A stretch of 64,000 nucleotides of DNA, taken from NCBI GenBank assembly GCA_051530055.1, contig CM121341.1, positions 434,001 through 498,000 on the forward strand. Reading direction: 5' to 3'. This DNA is from Neoechinorhynchus agilis (lineage: Eukaryota > Acanthocephala). How positions within the stretch are numbered: the stretch's first letter is position 1; each line of letters opens with the position of its first letter. The notes beneath the pieces were generated by a model. The model was not told where the DNA came from, made no database searches, and saw only the letters and a list, made by a program, of their open reading frames with translations. Below are positions 12,094-24,200 of the stretch, one piece after another. The translations under genes and the position numbers were made by a program.

Positions 12094-12180
12094 ATTGGTT
12101 TCGGAAGTACGCATTTAGCACAGCATTGTTAGTTATCGTCGTAAGCTTACGGTACAATCTTGTCTACTTCCGAAACCAAT
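12094..12180. mobile_element. Short inverted-repeat element, related core
   Basis: Perfect 16-bp arms (12094-12109 and 12165-12180) enclose 55 bp that contain CGGTACAATCTTGT. Parts of the arm (CCGAAAC-CAAT-GGA) and the core resemble the foldback elements at 10761 and 51121, so this is probably a short or decayed member of that group. Confidence 0.5.
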
Positions 12181-12640
12181 CGGATTTTAAAAAAAAACCT
12201 GGATAATTTTTGAAATCCAATCTTCATCTCTCGACAATTAAAACACCACCTCCCGCCAAATTCCAGCTTTTGTCCTTCCTCGACCGTCGCCATCACGCTG
12301 GCAGCATTGCCTCGTTGTACTGCCAGCGAGATATTTTGTCGAAGGAATACGCCTGCTCTTGAGTCTCCGGTTGCCTTTCTCAATTTCTTCGAGAGATCCT
12401 GGAGCAGAGTGCCGAGCGCTCCATACGTCTCTACCCCAAAGGGGAATTTTCCTCCCTTCCGCTGCACTGGCGGCACCACCGGCGATTTCGAGGGAGTAGC
12501 GGATGTTACTGGCTGCGAGGGACGTGGCGTCCCAGAGAAGGCATTTGCCCTGCCGCCACGGGAAGACCGAAATTCCATCGGGCCTACGGCCGTCTAGTCT
12601 ACAGAGGTGGGCGGGTTCCTGGATGTTGGGGAACATTTCT
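12150..12640 (-). mobile_element. LINE 3' end relic (RT family 1)
   Basis: Two overlapping minus-strand frames together encode the C-terminal region of a non-LTR retrotransposon reverse transcriptase. The first has CRLDGRRPDGISVFPW and GKCLLWDAT. The second has FGVETYGALG followed by RQNISLAVQRGNAASVM. A frameshift between them shows that the copy is dead. The same C-terminal signature is found in the elements at 29885, 31495, 34529, 41200 and 47540. The catalytic RT domain is absent, which is typical of 5' truncation on insertion. The extreme 3' part overlaps the edge of the short inverted-repeat element. Confidence 0.8.
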
Positions 12641-14035
12641 ATTTATTAGTGTTGTAAACGCTATCGATCAATTTCGTACGTCAAAGTATTATTGATTGAA
12701 CCTTTTTTTGTTTAGGAGGTCGCTTGTCACAAGCAACATCCGACAATCGCGTTAAAGAATGTGAATATTTCGATTGAATCGATTTCGTAGACCAGTGCCA
12801 CTTCTTTTAACGAGAGAGCGCATTCGTCGGAACGCAAAACGACAATTTGATCCAGCACAACTTTTAAAACGCGGATGAAATTTCGACGGATGATACAAGA
12901 AAGATCAAATCGATCATTGAAGAAGCAGGTTTAACTCGTGCCACTTGAAGAAACACGATTTACTATTCCTACTTGGATTGTCCATGTTACTTACCGTCAA
13001 GATTCTTGAAATATTCACTTTCACTAATGACGCACAGACGACTCTTCGAACTTACGAACCTACCCAACCGGATGTTCTCATCCGAACGAACCGTCCTCGA
13101 TTGGATATTCCCATCCTAACGGATACGCTTTTTTTGAACAACTGTGAACTTGAATGCTTATTGCAAACCCCTATTCTTTTTCTCTATATTCTGAACAATA
13201 AACGTGTTATTATAGAGTAGACGCTCAATTCGATAATAGCTACTGTCAAGAAAGCACCGAGAGACAGACTTAATACTTGAGAGATATTTTCTAATGATGA
13301 ACGATCCCTCATTATGACTTAATATAATGGGATCATATCAAAGTTCAACTCTTGAAGAGTTAATTGCTGGAATTCTGTCATGTGTCCACTGAACACAAGA
13401 AGGTATCATCAACCGGTTCCAGTTGATTTTATATAAATTCTTCAACTACTATGCAAGCAAATCATCAACCAACTCTTTATGAACCTTAATTGTGATCGAA
13501 CACCGTGCCTTTCTTGGGAATACATTGGAATTGTGCCATCGCTCATTGAACAATTCAAAACACAAAACGTCTCAGTTCATCAGCATCTAACTCCAATGGA
13601 TTTTTGCTCAAACACTGATCATCCTCATTCATGGAATTCATCAAAGGCAGCAAGCAAAGGGTAAACGTTTCGAACTTCCATTCTGACATGATCATCTCTG
13701 TTATTCCTAGACTTTTTGACGTGTCTTCAGAAAAGGGGTCATCATCATCAGTTCTAACTCCAGCTTTTTATAACTGATAATGAACCCGATGAAGTCCGAA
13801 ATGTTTTTAAAAAAAATTGTTTAGCACGTGAAGACCTAAATAACACACTTCTCTCCTCGCACATCGACTACATTTAAAGAATTTTGCTTGAGAAAGGACA
13901 ATAATTTAAATCTTAATTTTTTACCATGCGCTAATTTAATTGGCGTTCTTAAAAACAATTTTTATTTTTAAAATCAGTTTTTACTTTTTCGGATTCCCAA
14001 AACTGGCATTTTTAGAAACCCATCCGCCTGTATCC
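12641..14035. other. Region without a recognised gene
   Basis: About 1.4 kb of AT-rich sequence. Candidate frames at 12945-13220 (opens with TTG, not ATG) and 13479-13664 (61 codons) lack recognisable motifs or a supporting splice pattern. I see no repeat or RNA gene. Confidence 0.4.
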
Positions 14036-14039
14036 CTTT

Positions 14040-15104
14040 TCACAGTACAATCATTTTAACTTTTCGTCCTCTCTTGGTCTTCAATCTCTTGGCTCTTTTA
14101 CGATTACAATGAACTTTCAACTGTCGTTTATTCTCTACTAAATTGCGTTGATCCATTTTTACGCGGTCTTTTTGCATTGCAAGAGCTTTGTTTCTTTGTA
14201 CATCTGCAAATAATAATTTGGATTTCCGTTCCTTATACTGAAATTCGTTAATATTCTTCAACATTCGATCGAACGGATTTAACCCTTGTTTTTCAGTCTG
14301 ATAATCAAAACACGATTGGTTTTCATCATACGATTCTTCAGATAAGAACATTCCGGGATTTTCTTTGAGATGTACCACAATCGGATGTTGTATAATTTCC
14401 CGAAGCTCGTCACTGCCAACTGTAGTGCCTAATTCCTCTTTCATATAAGCTAGACAAATTTTGTCGTCAGGATCAATATCGATATCAGGTCCAAGCCCGC
14501 TCATTGAGTTTATAGATTGATAAATCGCCGTACTTTCCGCCACTGGAACGAAGAATCCCGGTTCAATGTTTTCCAGAAAACCTGACGTCTCATTGCGATG
14601 ATTGATATTATCTAAACTGCCCATTCCACTGCGTCTCGTACTTCTACGTCTATGATCACTGGGTTTTTCAAGCCTTATTTTCTTTGATTCTGGTCTAGCC
14701 TTATTTTTAGCATCACATTTTTTGTTCATAATTCGACATTTTTCATCGAGATGTATTTTTCTCTTTAGTCCGCAATTGAGATTGTGGCGCTCTCTGGATT
14801 CGCGTATCTTCATTTTTGAATCCCGTTTCTCTTCAAATTTGCATTTCATATTCTTTTTCTGAGTATAAATTTTACAAGTGTCGACTTCTTTTTGTTGCTC
14901 GCCATTCTTTTTTCTTTTTGGCTCGACGTATCCCCAATCCGCAGCTTTGCATATACTGTTATTGTGTCCAACTCGTTTTCGGTTTTTCCTTTTCCTTAGA
15001 TCGTTCATTGTAGTGATGAATTGAGTATTTGCTAATGTTATCCAAGTAAGTTGGTCTGAAAGAGCTTTGGTGAAAATATGAGTGATGGGGAATTGGCTCT
15101 TCAC
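14040..15104 (-). CDS. Unrecognised lysine/arginine-rich protein, probably nuclear
   Basis: A single uninterrupted frame of 354 codons, by far the longest in this part of the window and unusual here because it has no evident intron. The protein is very basic in its N-terminal half (KRKNRKR, EPKRKKNGEQQKE, KKIRLEK, RRRSTRRSG) and again at the C terminus (NRKRAKRLKTKRGRK). An acidic, more ordinary middle (residues about 200-270) contains DIDIDPDDK and GTTVGSDELREIIQHP. These basic clusters could be nuclear or nucleolar signals, or RNA-binding segments. No catalytic domain is recognised. The start could be the first ATG or the internal MNDL (about residue 33). I do not know its function; a conserved but fast-evolving nuclear protein and a lineage-specific gene are both possible. 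Confidence 0.7.
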   Translation of the reverse strand: MKSQFPITHIFTKALSDQLTWITLANTQFITTMNDLRKRKNRKRVGHNNSICKAADWGYVEPKRKKNGEQQKEVDTCKIYTQKKNMKCKFEEKRDSKMKIRESRERHNLNCGLKRKIHLDEKCRIMNKKCDAKNKARPESKKIRLEKPSDHRRRSTRRSGMGSLDNINHRNETSGFLENIEPGFFVPVAESTAIYQSINSMSGLGPDIDIDPDDKICLAYMKEELGTTVGSDELREIIQHPIVVHLKENPGMFLSEESYDENQSCFDYQTEKQGLNPFDRMLKNINEFQYKERKSKLLFADVQRNKALAMQKDRVKMDQRNLVENKRQLKVHCNRKRAKRLKTKRGRKVKMIVL

Positions 15105-15972
15105 AGTACGGGTATCTATAATCCGTTTATATAAGACTAATCAGTGCAGCCAATCAGAATCAAGGCAGTGCTAAACTCAATCTAGACACTTACAGTTGAT
15201 GGTCTGTCAATTTGTAAAACTAAACCTATAAATTTTTATTATTTATTAAATGCGTGGCTCAGCCGGTGACATTTATCAGCTTAAATGAAGTTATCAATAC
15301 ACGACTGATTTCTTGGGTATACAACCCAACAATTTGGTCGATCAGATAAAAGATGGTTTCGTTGCTGATATAAGAAATTTGTGTTAATCTAAATACCGCT
15401 GTCTTAATGCATTCATCTTCTATAAAGAAAGACAAATTAATGGATATCTTAAAGATGTAATCAAGAATATACGCCGTATATTACTGTAATTAAGATCCAT
15501 TAGTGGTACGCTTCTATTCATCATTCATTCATGCTGGCACATAGCAAAATCAATGAGTACCAGGCCTCCATTCATTTTAATCTAGACATCATGCAGCTCG
15601 ATTTTTATCGGTTCACAGTGCAAAAATTGTTTGTCGTAATTCGATGAGGCGCATTTGGAAACCGTTAATCTAATGTATGTTGGCCCCTAAAATCTAAATT
15701 ATACGCTTGGAAAAATAACATTTCCCAAAGATTATGTCATCTTTGATGTTATCATAATTTTGAAATTAACACAAATCACCCAAATACGATTGCGGAGAGC
15801 AACTTGTTCCTTGAAGTTTCAAGAGCTCGTGAAGTTTCGAAAAAGGCGGAAGAGAAGACCGAAAAATGGGAGAAATATAAATACCTCGATCCTTCGCTCT
15901 ACATTTTCTAAACCTCTCGCCATTGAGAAAATTGTTGCCGTCGAACCAAGCATCGCAAATTTTTTAACTAAC
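15105..15972. other. Region upstream of the basic-protein gene, possible exon near its right end
   Basis: Mostly AT-rich without features. Two overlapping plus-strand frames at about 15727-15981 are rich in charged residues. One reads SKKAEEKTEKWEKYK, begins without an ATG and ends at a stop at about 15911. They could be a last exon of an unrecognised gene, but nothing confirms it. The second satellite family starts at 15973. Confidence 0.3.
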
Positions 15973-18900
15973 GATATGTGAGGTTCCGGGAAATGTGATT
16001 AGAATTATTGTTTAGGTCTTCACCCGGTAAATGATTACTTATTTAAGACGTTCTACGAACCTTGTCTGAAACAAACTTAGAACAATAATAATCAATGTCG
16101 ATATGTGAGGTTCCGGGAAATGTGATTAGAATTATTGTTTAGGTCTTCACCTTGTAAATGATTACTTATTTAAGACGTTCTACGAACCTTGTCTGAAACA
16201 AACTTACAACAATAATAATCAATGTCGATATGTGAGGTTTCGGGAAATGTGATTAGAATTATTGTTTAGGTCTTCACCCGGTAAATGATTATTTATTTAA
16301 GACGTTCTACGAACCTTGTCTGAAACAAACTTACAACAATAATAATCAATGTCGATATGTGAGGTTCCGGGAAATGTGATTAGAATTATTGTTTAGGTCT
16401 TCACCCGGTAAATGATTATTTATTTAAGACGTTCTACGAACCTTGTCTGAAACAAACAACAATAATAATCAATGTCGATATGTGAGGTTCCGGGAAATGT
16501 GATTAGAATTATTGTTTAGGTCTTCACCCGGTAAATGATTATTTATTTAAGACGTTCTACGAACCTTGTCTGAAACAAACTTACAACAATAATAATCAAT
16601 GTCGATATGTGAGGTTCCGGGAAATGTGATTAGAATTATTGTTTAGGTCTTCACCCGGTAAATGATTACTTATTTAAGACGTTCTACGAACCTTGTCTGA
16701 AACAAACTTACAACAATAATAATCAATGTCGATATGTGAGGTTCCGGGAAATGTGATTAGAATTATTGTTTAGGTCTTCACCCGGTAAATGATTATTTAT
16801 TTAAGACGTTCTACGAACCTTGTCTGAAACAAACTTACAACAATAATAATCAATGTCGATATGTGAGGTTCCGGGAAATGTGATTAGAATTATTGTTTAG
16901 GTCTTCACCCGGTAAATGATTATTTATTTAAGACGTTCTACGAACCTTGTCTGAAACAAACTTACAACAATAATAATCAATGTCGATATGTGAGGTTCCG
17001 GGAAATGTGATTAGAATTATTGTTTAGGTCTTCACCCGGTAAATGATTATTTATTTAAGACGTTCTACGAACCTTGTCTGAAACAAACTTACAACAATAA
17101 TAATCAATGTCGATATGTGAGGTTCCGGGAAATGTGATTAGAATTATTGTTTAGGTCTTCACCCGGTAAATGATTACTTATTTAAGACGTTCTACGAACC
17201 TTGTCTGAAACAAACTTACAACAATAATAATCAATGTCGATATGTGAGGTTCCGGGAAATGTGATTAGAATTATTGTTTAGGTCTTCACCCGGTAAATGA
17301 TTATTTATTTAAGACGTTCTACGAACCTTGTCTGAAACAAACTTACAACAATAATAATCAATGTCGATATGTGAGGTTCCGGGAAATGTGATTAGAATTA
17401 TTGTTTAGGTCTTCACCCGGTAAATGATTATTTTTTAAGACGTTCTACGAACCTTGTCTGAAACAAACAACAATAATAATCAATGTCGATATGTGAGGTT
17501 CCGGGAAATGTGATTAGAATTATTGTTTAGGTCTTCACCTTGTAAATGATTATTTATTTAAGACGTTCTACGAACCTTGTCTGAAACAAACTTACAACAA
17601 TAATAATCAATGTCGATATGTGAGGTTCCGGGAAATGTGATTAGAATTATTGTTTAGGTCTTCACCTTGTAAATGATTATTTATTTAAGACGTTCTACGA
17701 ACCTTGTCTGAAACAAACTTACAACAATAATAATCAATGTCGATATGTGAGGTTCCGGGAAATGTGATTAGAATTATTGTTTAGGTCTTCACCCGGTAAA
17801 TGATTACTTATTTAAGACGTTCTACGAACCTTGTCTGAAACAAACTTACAACAATAATAATCAATGTCGATATGTGAGGTTCCGGGAAATGTGATTAGAA
17901 TTATTGTTTAGGTCTTCACCCGGTAAATGATTATTTATTTAAGACGTTCTACGAACCTTGTCTGAAACAAACTTACAACAATAATAATCAATGTCGATAT
18001 GTGAGGTTCCGGGAAATGTGATTAGAATTATTGTTTAGGTCTTCACCCGGTAAATGATTACTTATTTAAGACGTTCTACGAACCTTGTCTGAAACAAACT
18101 TACAACAATAATAATCAATGTCGATATGTGAGGTTCCGGGAAATGTGATTAGAATTATTGTTTAGGTCTTCACCCGGTAAATGATTATTTATTTAAGACG
18201 TTCTACGAACCTTGTCTGAAACAAACTTACAACAATAATAATCAATGTCGATATGTGAGGTTCCGGGAAATGTGATTAGAATTATTGTTTAGGTCTTCAC
18301 CCGGTAAATGATTACTTATTTAAGACGTTCTACGAACCTTGTCTGAAACAAACTTACAACAATAATAATCAATGTCGATATGTGAGGTTCCGGGAAATGT
18401 GATTAGAATTATTGTTTAGGTCTTCACCCGGTAAATGATTACTTATTTAAGACGTTCTACGAACCTTGTCTGAAACAAACTTACAACAATAATAATCAAT
18501 GTCGATATGTGAGGTTCCGGGAAATGTGATTAGAATTATTGTTTAGGTCTTCACCCGGTAAATGATTACTTATTTAAGACGTTCTACGAACCTTGTCTGA
18601 AACAAACTTACAACAATAATAATCAATGTCGATATGTGAGGTTCCGGGAAATGTGATTAGAATTATTGTTTAGGTCTTCACGGAAATGATTACTTTTAAG
18701 ACGTTCTACGAACCTTGTCTGAAACAAACAACAATAATAATCAATGTCGATATGTGAGGTTCCGGGAAATGTGATTAGAATTATTGTTTAGGTCTTCACC
18801 CGGTAAATGATTATTTATTTAAGACGTTCTACGAACCTTGTCTGAAACAAACAACAATAATAATCAATGTCGATATGTGAGGTTCCGGGAAATGTGATTA

Positions 18901-20213
18901 GAATTATTGTTTAGGTCTTCACCCGGTAAATGATTATTTATTTAAGACGTTCTACGAACCTTGTCTGAAACAAACTTACAACAATAATAATCAATGTCGA
19001 TATGTGAGGTTCCGGGAAATGTGATTAGAATTATTGTTTAGGTCTTCACCTTGTAAATGATTATTTATTTAAGACGTTCTACGAACCTTGTCTGAAACAA
19101 ACTTACAACAATAATAATCAATGTCGATATGTGAGGTTCCGGGAAATGTGATTAGAATTATTGTTTAGGTCTTCACCCGGTAAATGATTATTTATTTAAG
19201 ACGTTCTACGAACCTTGTCTGAAACAAACTTACAACAATAATAATCAATGTCGATATGTGAGGTTCCGGGAAATGTGATTAGAATTATTGTTTAGGTCTT
19301 CACCCGGTAAATGATTACTTATTTAAGACGTTCTACGAACCTTGTCTGAAACAAACTTACAACAATAATAATCAATGTCGATATGTGAGGTTCCGGGAAA
19401 TGTGATTAGAATTATTGTTTAGGTCTTCACCCGGTAAATGATTATTTATTTAAGACGTTCTACGAACCTTGTCTGAAACAAACTTACAACAATAATAATC
19501 AATGTCGATATGTGAGGTTTCGGGAAATGTGATTAGAATTATTGTTTAGGTCTTCACCCGGTAAATGATTATTTATTTAAGACGTTCTACGAACCTTGTC
19601 TGAAACAAACTTACAACAATAATAATCAATGTCGATATGTGAGGTTCCGGGAAATGTGATTAGAATTATTGTTTAGGTCTTCACCTTGTAAATGATTATT
19701 TATTTAAGACGTTCTACGAACCTTGTCTGAAACAAACTTACAACAATAATAATCAATGTCGATATGTGAGGTTTCGGGAAATGTGATTAGAATTATTGTT
19801 TAGGTCTTCACCCGGTAAATGATTATTTATTTAAGACGTTCTACGAACCTTGTCTGAAACAAACTTACAACAATAATAATCAATGTCGATATGTGAGGTT
19901 CCGGGAAATGTGATTAGAATTATTGTTTAGGTCTTCACCTTGTAAATGATTATTTATTTAAGACGTTCTACGAACCTTGTCTGAAACAAACTTACAACAA
20001 TAATAATCAATGTCGATATGTGAGGTTCCGGGAAATGTGATTAGAATTATTGTTTAGGTCTTCACCTTGTAAATGATTATTTATTTAAGACGTTCTACGA
20101 ACCTTGTCTGAAACAAACTTACAACAATAATAATCAATGTCGATATGTGAGGTTTCGGGAAATGTGATTAGAATTATTGTTTAGGTCTTCACCCGGTAAA
20201 TGATTACTTATTT
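15973..20213. repeat. Tandem satellite, period about 126-127 bp (satellite C)
   Basis: About 33 head-to-tail copies, highly uniform. A few positions alternate among copies: CACCCGGTAAAT or CACCTTGTAAAT, ATTACTTATTTAAG or ATTATTTATTTAAG, GGTTCC or GGTTTC, and presence or absence of TTAC before AACAATAAT. Such shared variants suggest that blocks of monomers were copied together. There is no conserved reading frame. A single diverged relative lies at 30142-30212. Confidence 0.97.
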
Positions 20214-20287
20214 ACGAAGAAGTTGTTGAAACGAAGCTATAAATAGCTCGGAATAGCGACCTTTCAAGGAGCTATTTATTTGATATT
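20214..20287. other. Short spacer with small inverted repeat
   Basis: Between the satellite end and the stop codon of the small Tim gene. It contains AAATAGCTC and GAGCTATTT about 20 bp apart, a possible hairpin in the 3' UTR of that gene. Confidence 0.4.
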
Positions 20288-20557
20288 TTACAAGACGGTA
20301 TCTTTGCCTTGCTCGAGTGCTGAATGTTCTTGAATACGCAAAGCTACTCGCCTCACAAGCGAAGAAAACATATGAGCGCAGTTGTCAACACAACTCTCTT
20401 CATTTCTCGTAAGACTCTTCGATTTCATCGATTTGATACAATCCGTAAAACATGTCTGAGAAACTTCGTTGCAGAAAATCATTAATCCTTGAATTTGTTT
20501 AGACAAAATGAACTGGTTCGCATTAGAATCTGCAGTGGGCATCGAAGGCTGCTGCAT
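20288..20557 (-). CDS. Small Tim-family mitochondrial import chaperone (Tim9/Tim10B-like)
   Basis: An 89-residue protein with the twin CX3C signature of the small Tim family: CFTDC near residue 36 and CVDNC about 15 residues later, flanked by helical segments. These proteins form hexamers in the mitochondrial intermembrane space and guide hydrophobic precursors to TIM22 or TIM23. Two disulfides form between the cysteine pairs. The segments EESCVDNCAHMF and RVALRIQEH fit the Tim9/Tim10B branch better than Tim8 or Tim13, but the exact paralogue is not certain. It is a single exon with an ATG start. The gene sits tightly between two satellite arrays. Confidence 0.85.
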   Translation of the reverse strand: MQQPSMPTADSNANQFILSKQIQGLMIFCNEVSQTCFTDCIKSMKSKSLTRNEESCVDNCAHMFSSLVRRVALRIQEHSALEQGKDTVL

Positions 20558-21239
20558 CTAAAATTGATTAGATACAATGGATTCCTTCACTAAAATAATC
20601 ATACAAATTACCAACTAAAATCACAACGCCCCTTTAAATCAGTCAGAGCGTACACAAAATAAGATGATTTCTCTGGGCTTTAGTCCTTTCTACTCGTCCA
20701 AAAGTCAGCAAATCTACAATTAAAAGCTTACAATTTTTTACGGTCTTAGCAGAAACGCAACTTTTTTGTTGCATTCCTGATAAAACCAAATGAAAAATAG
20801 CCCATATCAAATGCTGGTGATTAAAAAAAATTTCCTCCTAATCTTTTTTAGCAGAAATTCAACTCTGCGAAATCAGGAAAATTTAGCAGTCGAACATCGG
20901 GATAGAATCTTCACGGTCGGTTATCTGGAAGAAGAAAGGTTTCTTCTAATCAAGAGAAATGTGAATTAACGACAGCAACCAAATGCTCCTCTGGTTTTCT
21001 TAATGCCTTACCAATACCGTCGTTCGGTACTAAAATGGATGAGCGCTTCCCAAATCGGCAGCCATTCGTTCTCGTCTCGAATCGGTCGGTTTAAGCAGAG
21101 ATGACGACTAAAGACCGGACGACGTTAAATCCTAGATTTTATCCAACGACGAAATTCGCGGTTGTTGTCCTAAGAAAGTTAAATGGAACTGCATAAATCT
21201 GGAGGTAATAACTTTTTCAGTCAAAAAGGACTTTAGGTT
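20558..21239. other. Intergenic region between the small Tim gene and satellite D
   Basis: About 680 bp that must include the Tim gene promoter. I see no other gene, RNA or repeat. Confidence 0.45.
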
Positions 21240-24200
21240 GTGAATCAAAAATAAAAATCCTTTATATACACGGCCGAATGGACACACAGTCCACCGATTT
21301 CGGTCTGGAAGCGCTGATCTGCGCTCAATGCACCAAGACCGGACGATTATAAGTTTGTACATCCCGCCGGATTCTAGGATACCTCCCGAGGACGCGGGAC
21401 TCATCATTGAGTTTCCTCTTCCCTTCAGCGGTATTTCGTCCCCTTTGATGTGCATCATTGGCGGTTACGGATTCCAACCCGTTGACCCTTTACTGGAATT
21501 TGGAGCATTAGTCCACTTGACCACCTCGGCACAACTTCGGAATGTACAAACTTCGCCACTTTAGCCTGAATAAGCTTTCCAATTTTTAGAATTTTTTATA
21601 AATGTGGTTCAGCCGGTCGTCTTTTGATTGATATTTTTTATATACACGGCCGAATGGACACACAGTCCACCGATTTCGGTCTGGAAGCGCTGATCTGCGC
21701 TCAATGCACCAAGACCGGACGATTATAAGTTTGTAAATCCCGCCGGTTCTAGGATACCTCCCGAGGACGCGGGACTCATCATTGAGTTTCCTCTTCCCTT
21801 CAGCAGTATTTCGTCCCCTTTGATGTGCATCATTGGCGGTTACGGATTCCAATCCGTTGACCCTTAACTGGAATTTGGAGCATTAGTCAATGACCACCTC
21901 GGCAAAACTTCGGAATGTACAAACTTCGCCACTTTAGCCTGAATAAGCTTTCCAATTTTTAGAATTTTTTATAAATGTGGTTCAGCCGGTCGTCTTTTGA
22001 TTGATATTTTTTATATACACGGCCGAATGGACACACAGTCCACCGATTTCGGTCTGGAAGCGCTGATCTGCGCTCAATGCACCAAGACCGGACGATTATA
22101 AGTTTGTAAATCCCGCCGGATTCTAGGATACCTCCCGAGGACGCGGGACTCATCATTGAGTTTCCTCTTCCCTTCAGCAGTATTTCGTCCCCTTTGATGT
22201 GCATCATTGGCGGTTACGGATTCCAACCGTTGACCCTTAACTGGAATTTGGAGCATTAGTCAACTTGACCACCTCAAAACTTCGGAATGTACAAACTTCG
22301 CCACTTTAGCCTGAATAAGCTTTCCAATTTTTAGAATTTTTTTATAAATGTGGTTCAGCCGGTCGTCTTTTGATTGATATTTTTTATATACACGGCCGAA
22401 TGGACACACAGTCCACCGATTTCGGTCTGGAAGTGCTGATCTGCGCTCAATGTCCCAGGACCGGACGATTATAAGTTTGTAAATCCCGCCGGATTCTAGG
22501 ATACCTCCCGAGGACGCGGGACTCATCATTGAGTTTCCTCTTCCCTTCAGCAGTATTTCGTCCCCTTTGATGTGCATCATTGGCGGTTACGGATTCCAAT
22601 CCGTTGACCCTTAACTGGAATTTGGAGCATTAGTCAACTTGACCACCTCGGCAAAACTTCGGAATGTACAAACTTCGCCACTTTAGCCTGAATAAGCTTT
22701 CCAATTTTTAGAATTTTTTATAAATGTGGTTCAGCCGGTCGTCTTTTGATTGATATTTTTTATATACACGGCCGAATGGACACACAGTCCACCGATTTCG
22801 GTCTGAAGTGCTGATCTGCGCTCAATGTCCCAGGACGGACGATTATAGTTTTAAACCGCCGGATTCTAGGATACCTCCCGAGGACGCGGGACTCATCATT
22901 GAGTTTCCTCTTCCCTTCAGCAGTATTTCGTCCCCTTTGATGTGCATCATTGGCGGTTACGGATTCCAATCCGTTGACCCTTAACTGGAATTTGGAGCAT
23001 TAGTCAACTTGACCACCTCGGCAAAACTTCGGAATGTACAAACTTCGCCACTTTAGCCTGAATAAGCTTTCCAATTTTTAGAATTTTTTATAAATGTGGT
23101 TCAGCCGGTCGTCTTTTGATTGATATTTTTTATATACACGGCCGAATGGACACACAGTCCACCGATTTCGGTCTGGAAGCGCTGATCTGCGCTCAATGCA
23201 CCAAGACCGGACGATTATAAGTTTGTAAATCCCGCCGGATTCTAGGATACCTCCCGAGACGCGGGACTCATCATTGAGTTTCCTCTTCCCTTCAGCAGTA
23301 TTTCGTCCCCTTTGATGTGCATCATTGGCGGTTACGGATTCCAATCCGTTGACCCTTAACTGGAATTTGGAGCATTAGTCAACTTGACCACCTCGGCAAA
23401 ACTTCGGAATGTACAAACTTCGCCACTTTAGCCTGAATAAGCTTTCCAATTTTTAGAATTTTTTATAAATGTGGTTCAGCCGGTCGTCTTTTGATTGATA
23501 TTTTTTATATACACGGCCGAATGGACACACAGTCCACCGATTTCGGTCTGGAAGGCTGATCTGCGCTCAATGCCAGACCGGACGATTATAAGTTTGTAAT
23601 CCCGCCGGATTCTAGGATAAGGCGGGACTCATCATTGAGTTTCCTCCCCTTCAGCTATTTCGTCCCCTTTGATGTGCATCATTGGCGGTTACGGATTCCA
23701 ATCCGTTGACCTTTACTGGAATTTGGAGCATTAGTCAACTTGACCACCTCGGCAAAACTTCGGAATGTACAAACTTCTTAGCCTGATAAGCTTTCCAATT
23801 TTTAGAATTTTTTATAAATGTGGTTCAGCCGGTCGTCTTTTGATTGATATTTTTTATATACACGGCCGAATGGACACACAGTCCACCGATTTCGGTCTGG
23901 AAGCGCTGATCTGCGCTCAATGCCCCAAGACCGGACGATTATAAGTTTGTAAATCCCGCCGGATTCTAGGATACCTCCCGAGGACGCGGGACTCATCATT
24001 GAGTTTCCTCTTCCCTTCAGCAGTATTTCGTCCCCTTTGATGTGCATCATTGGCGGTTACGGATTCCAATCCGTTGACCCTTAACTGGAATTTGGAGCAT
24101 TAGTCAATGACCACCTCGGCAAAACTTCGGAATTACAAACTTCGCCACTTTAGCCTGAATAAGCTTTCCAATTTTTAGAATTTTTTATAAATGTGGTTCA

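Noticed and set aside
12945-13220. A 91-codon frame with a signal-peptide-like start
   Set aside because: The frame opens with TTG. The first real ATG is internal, and the remainder shows no protein family, cleavage site or cysteine pattern.
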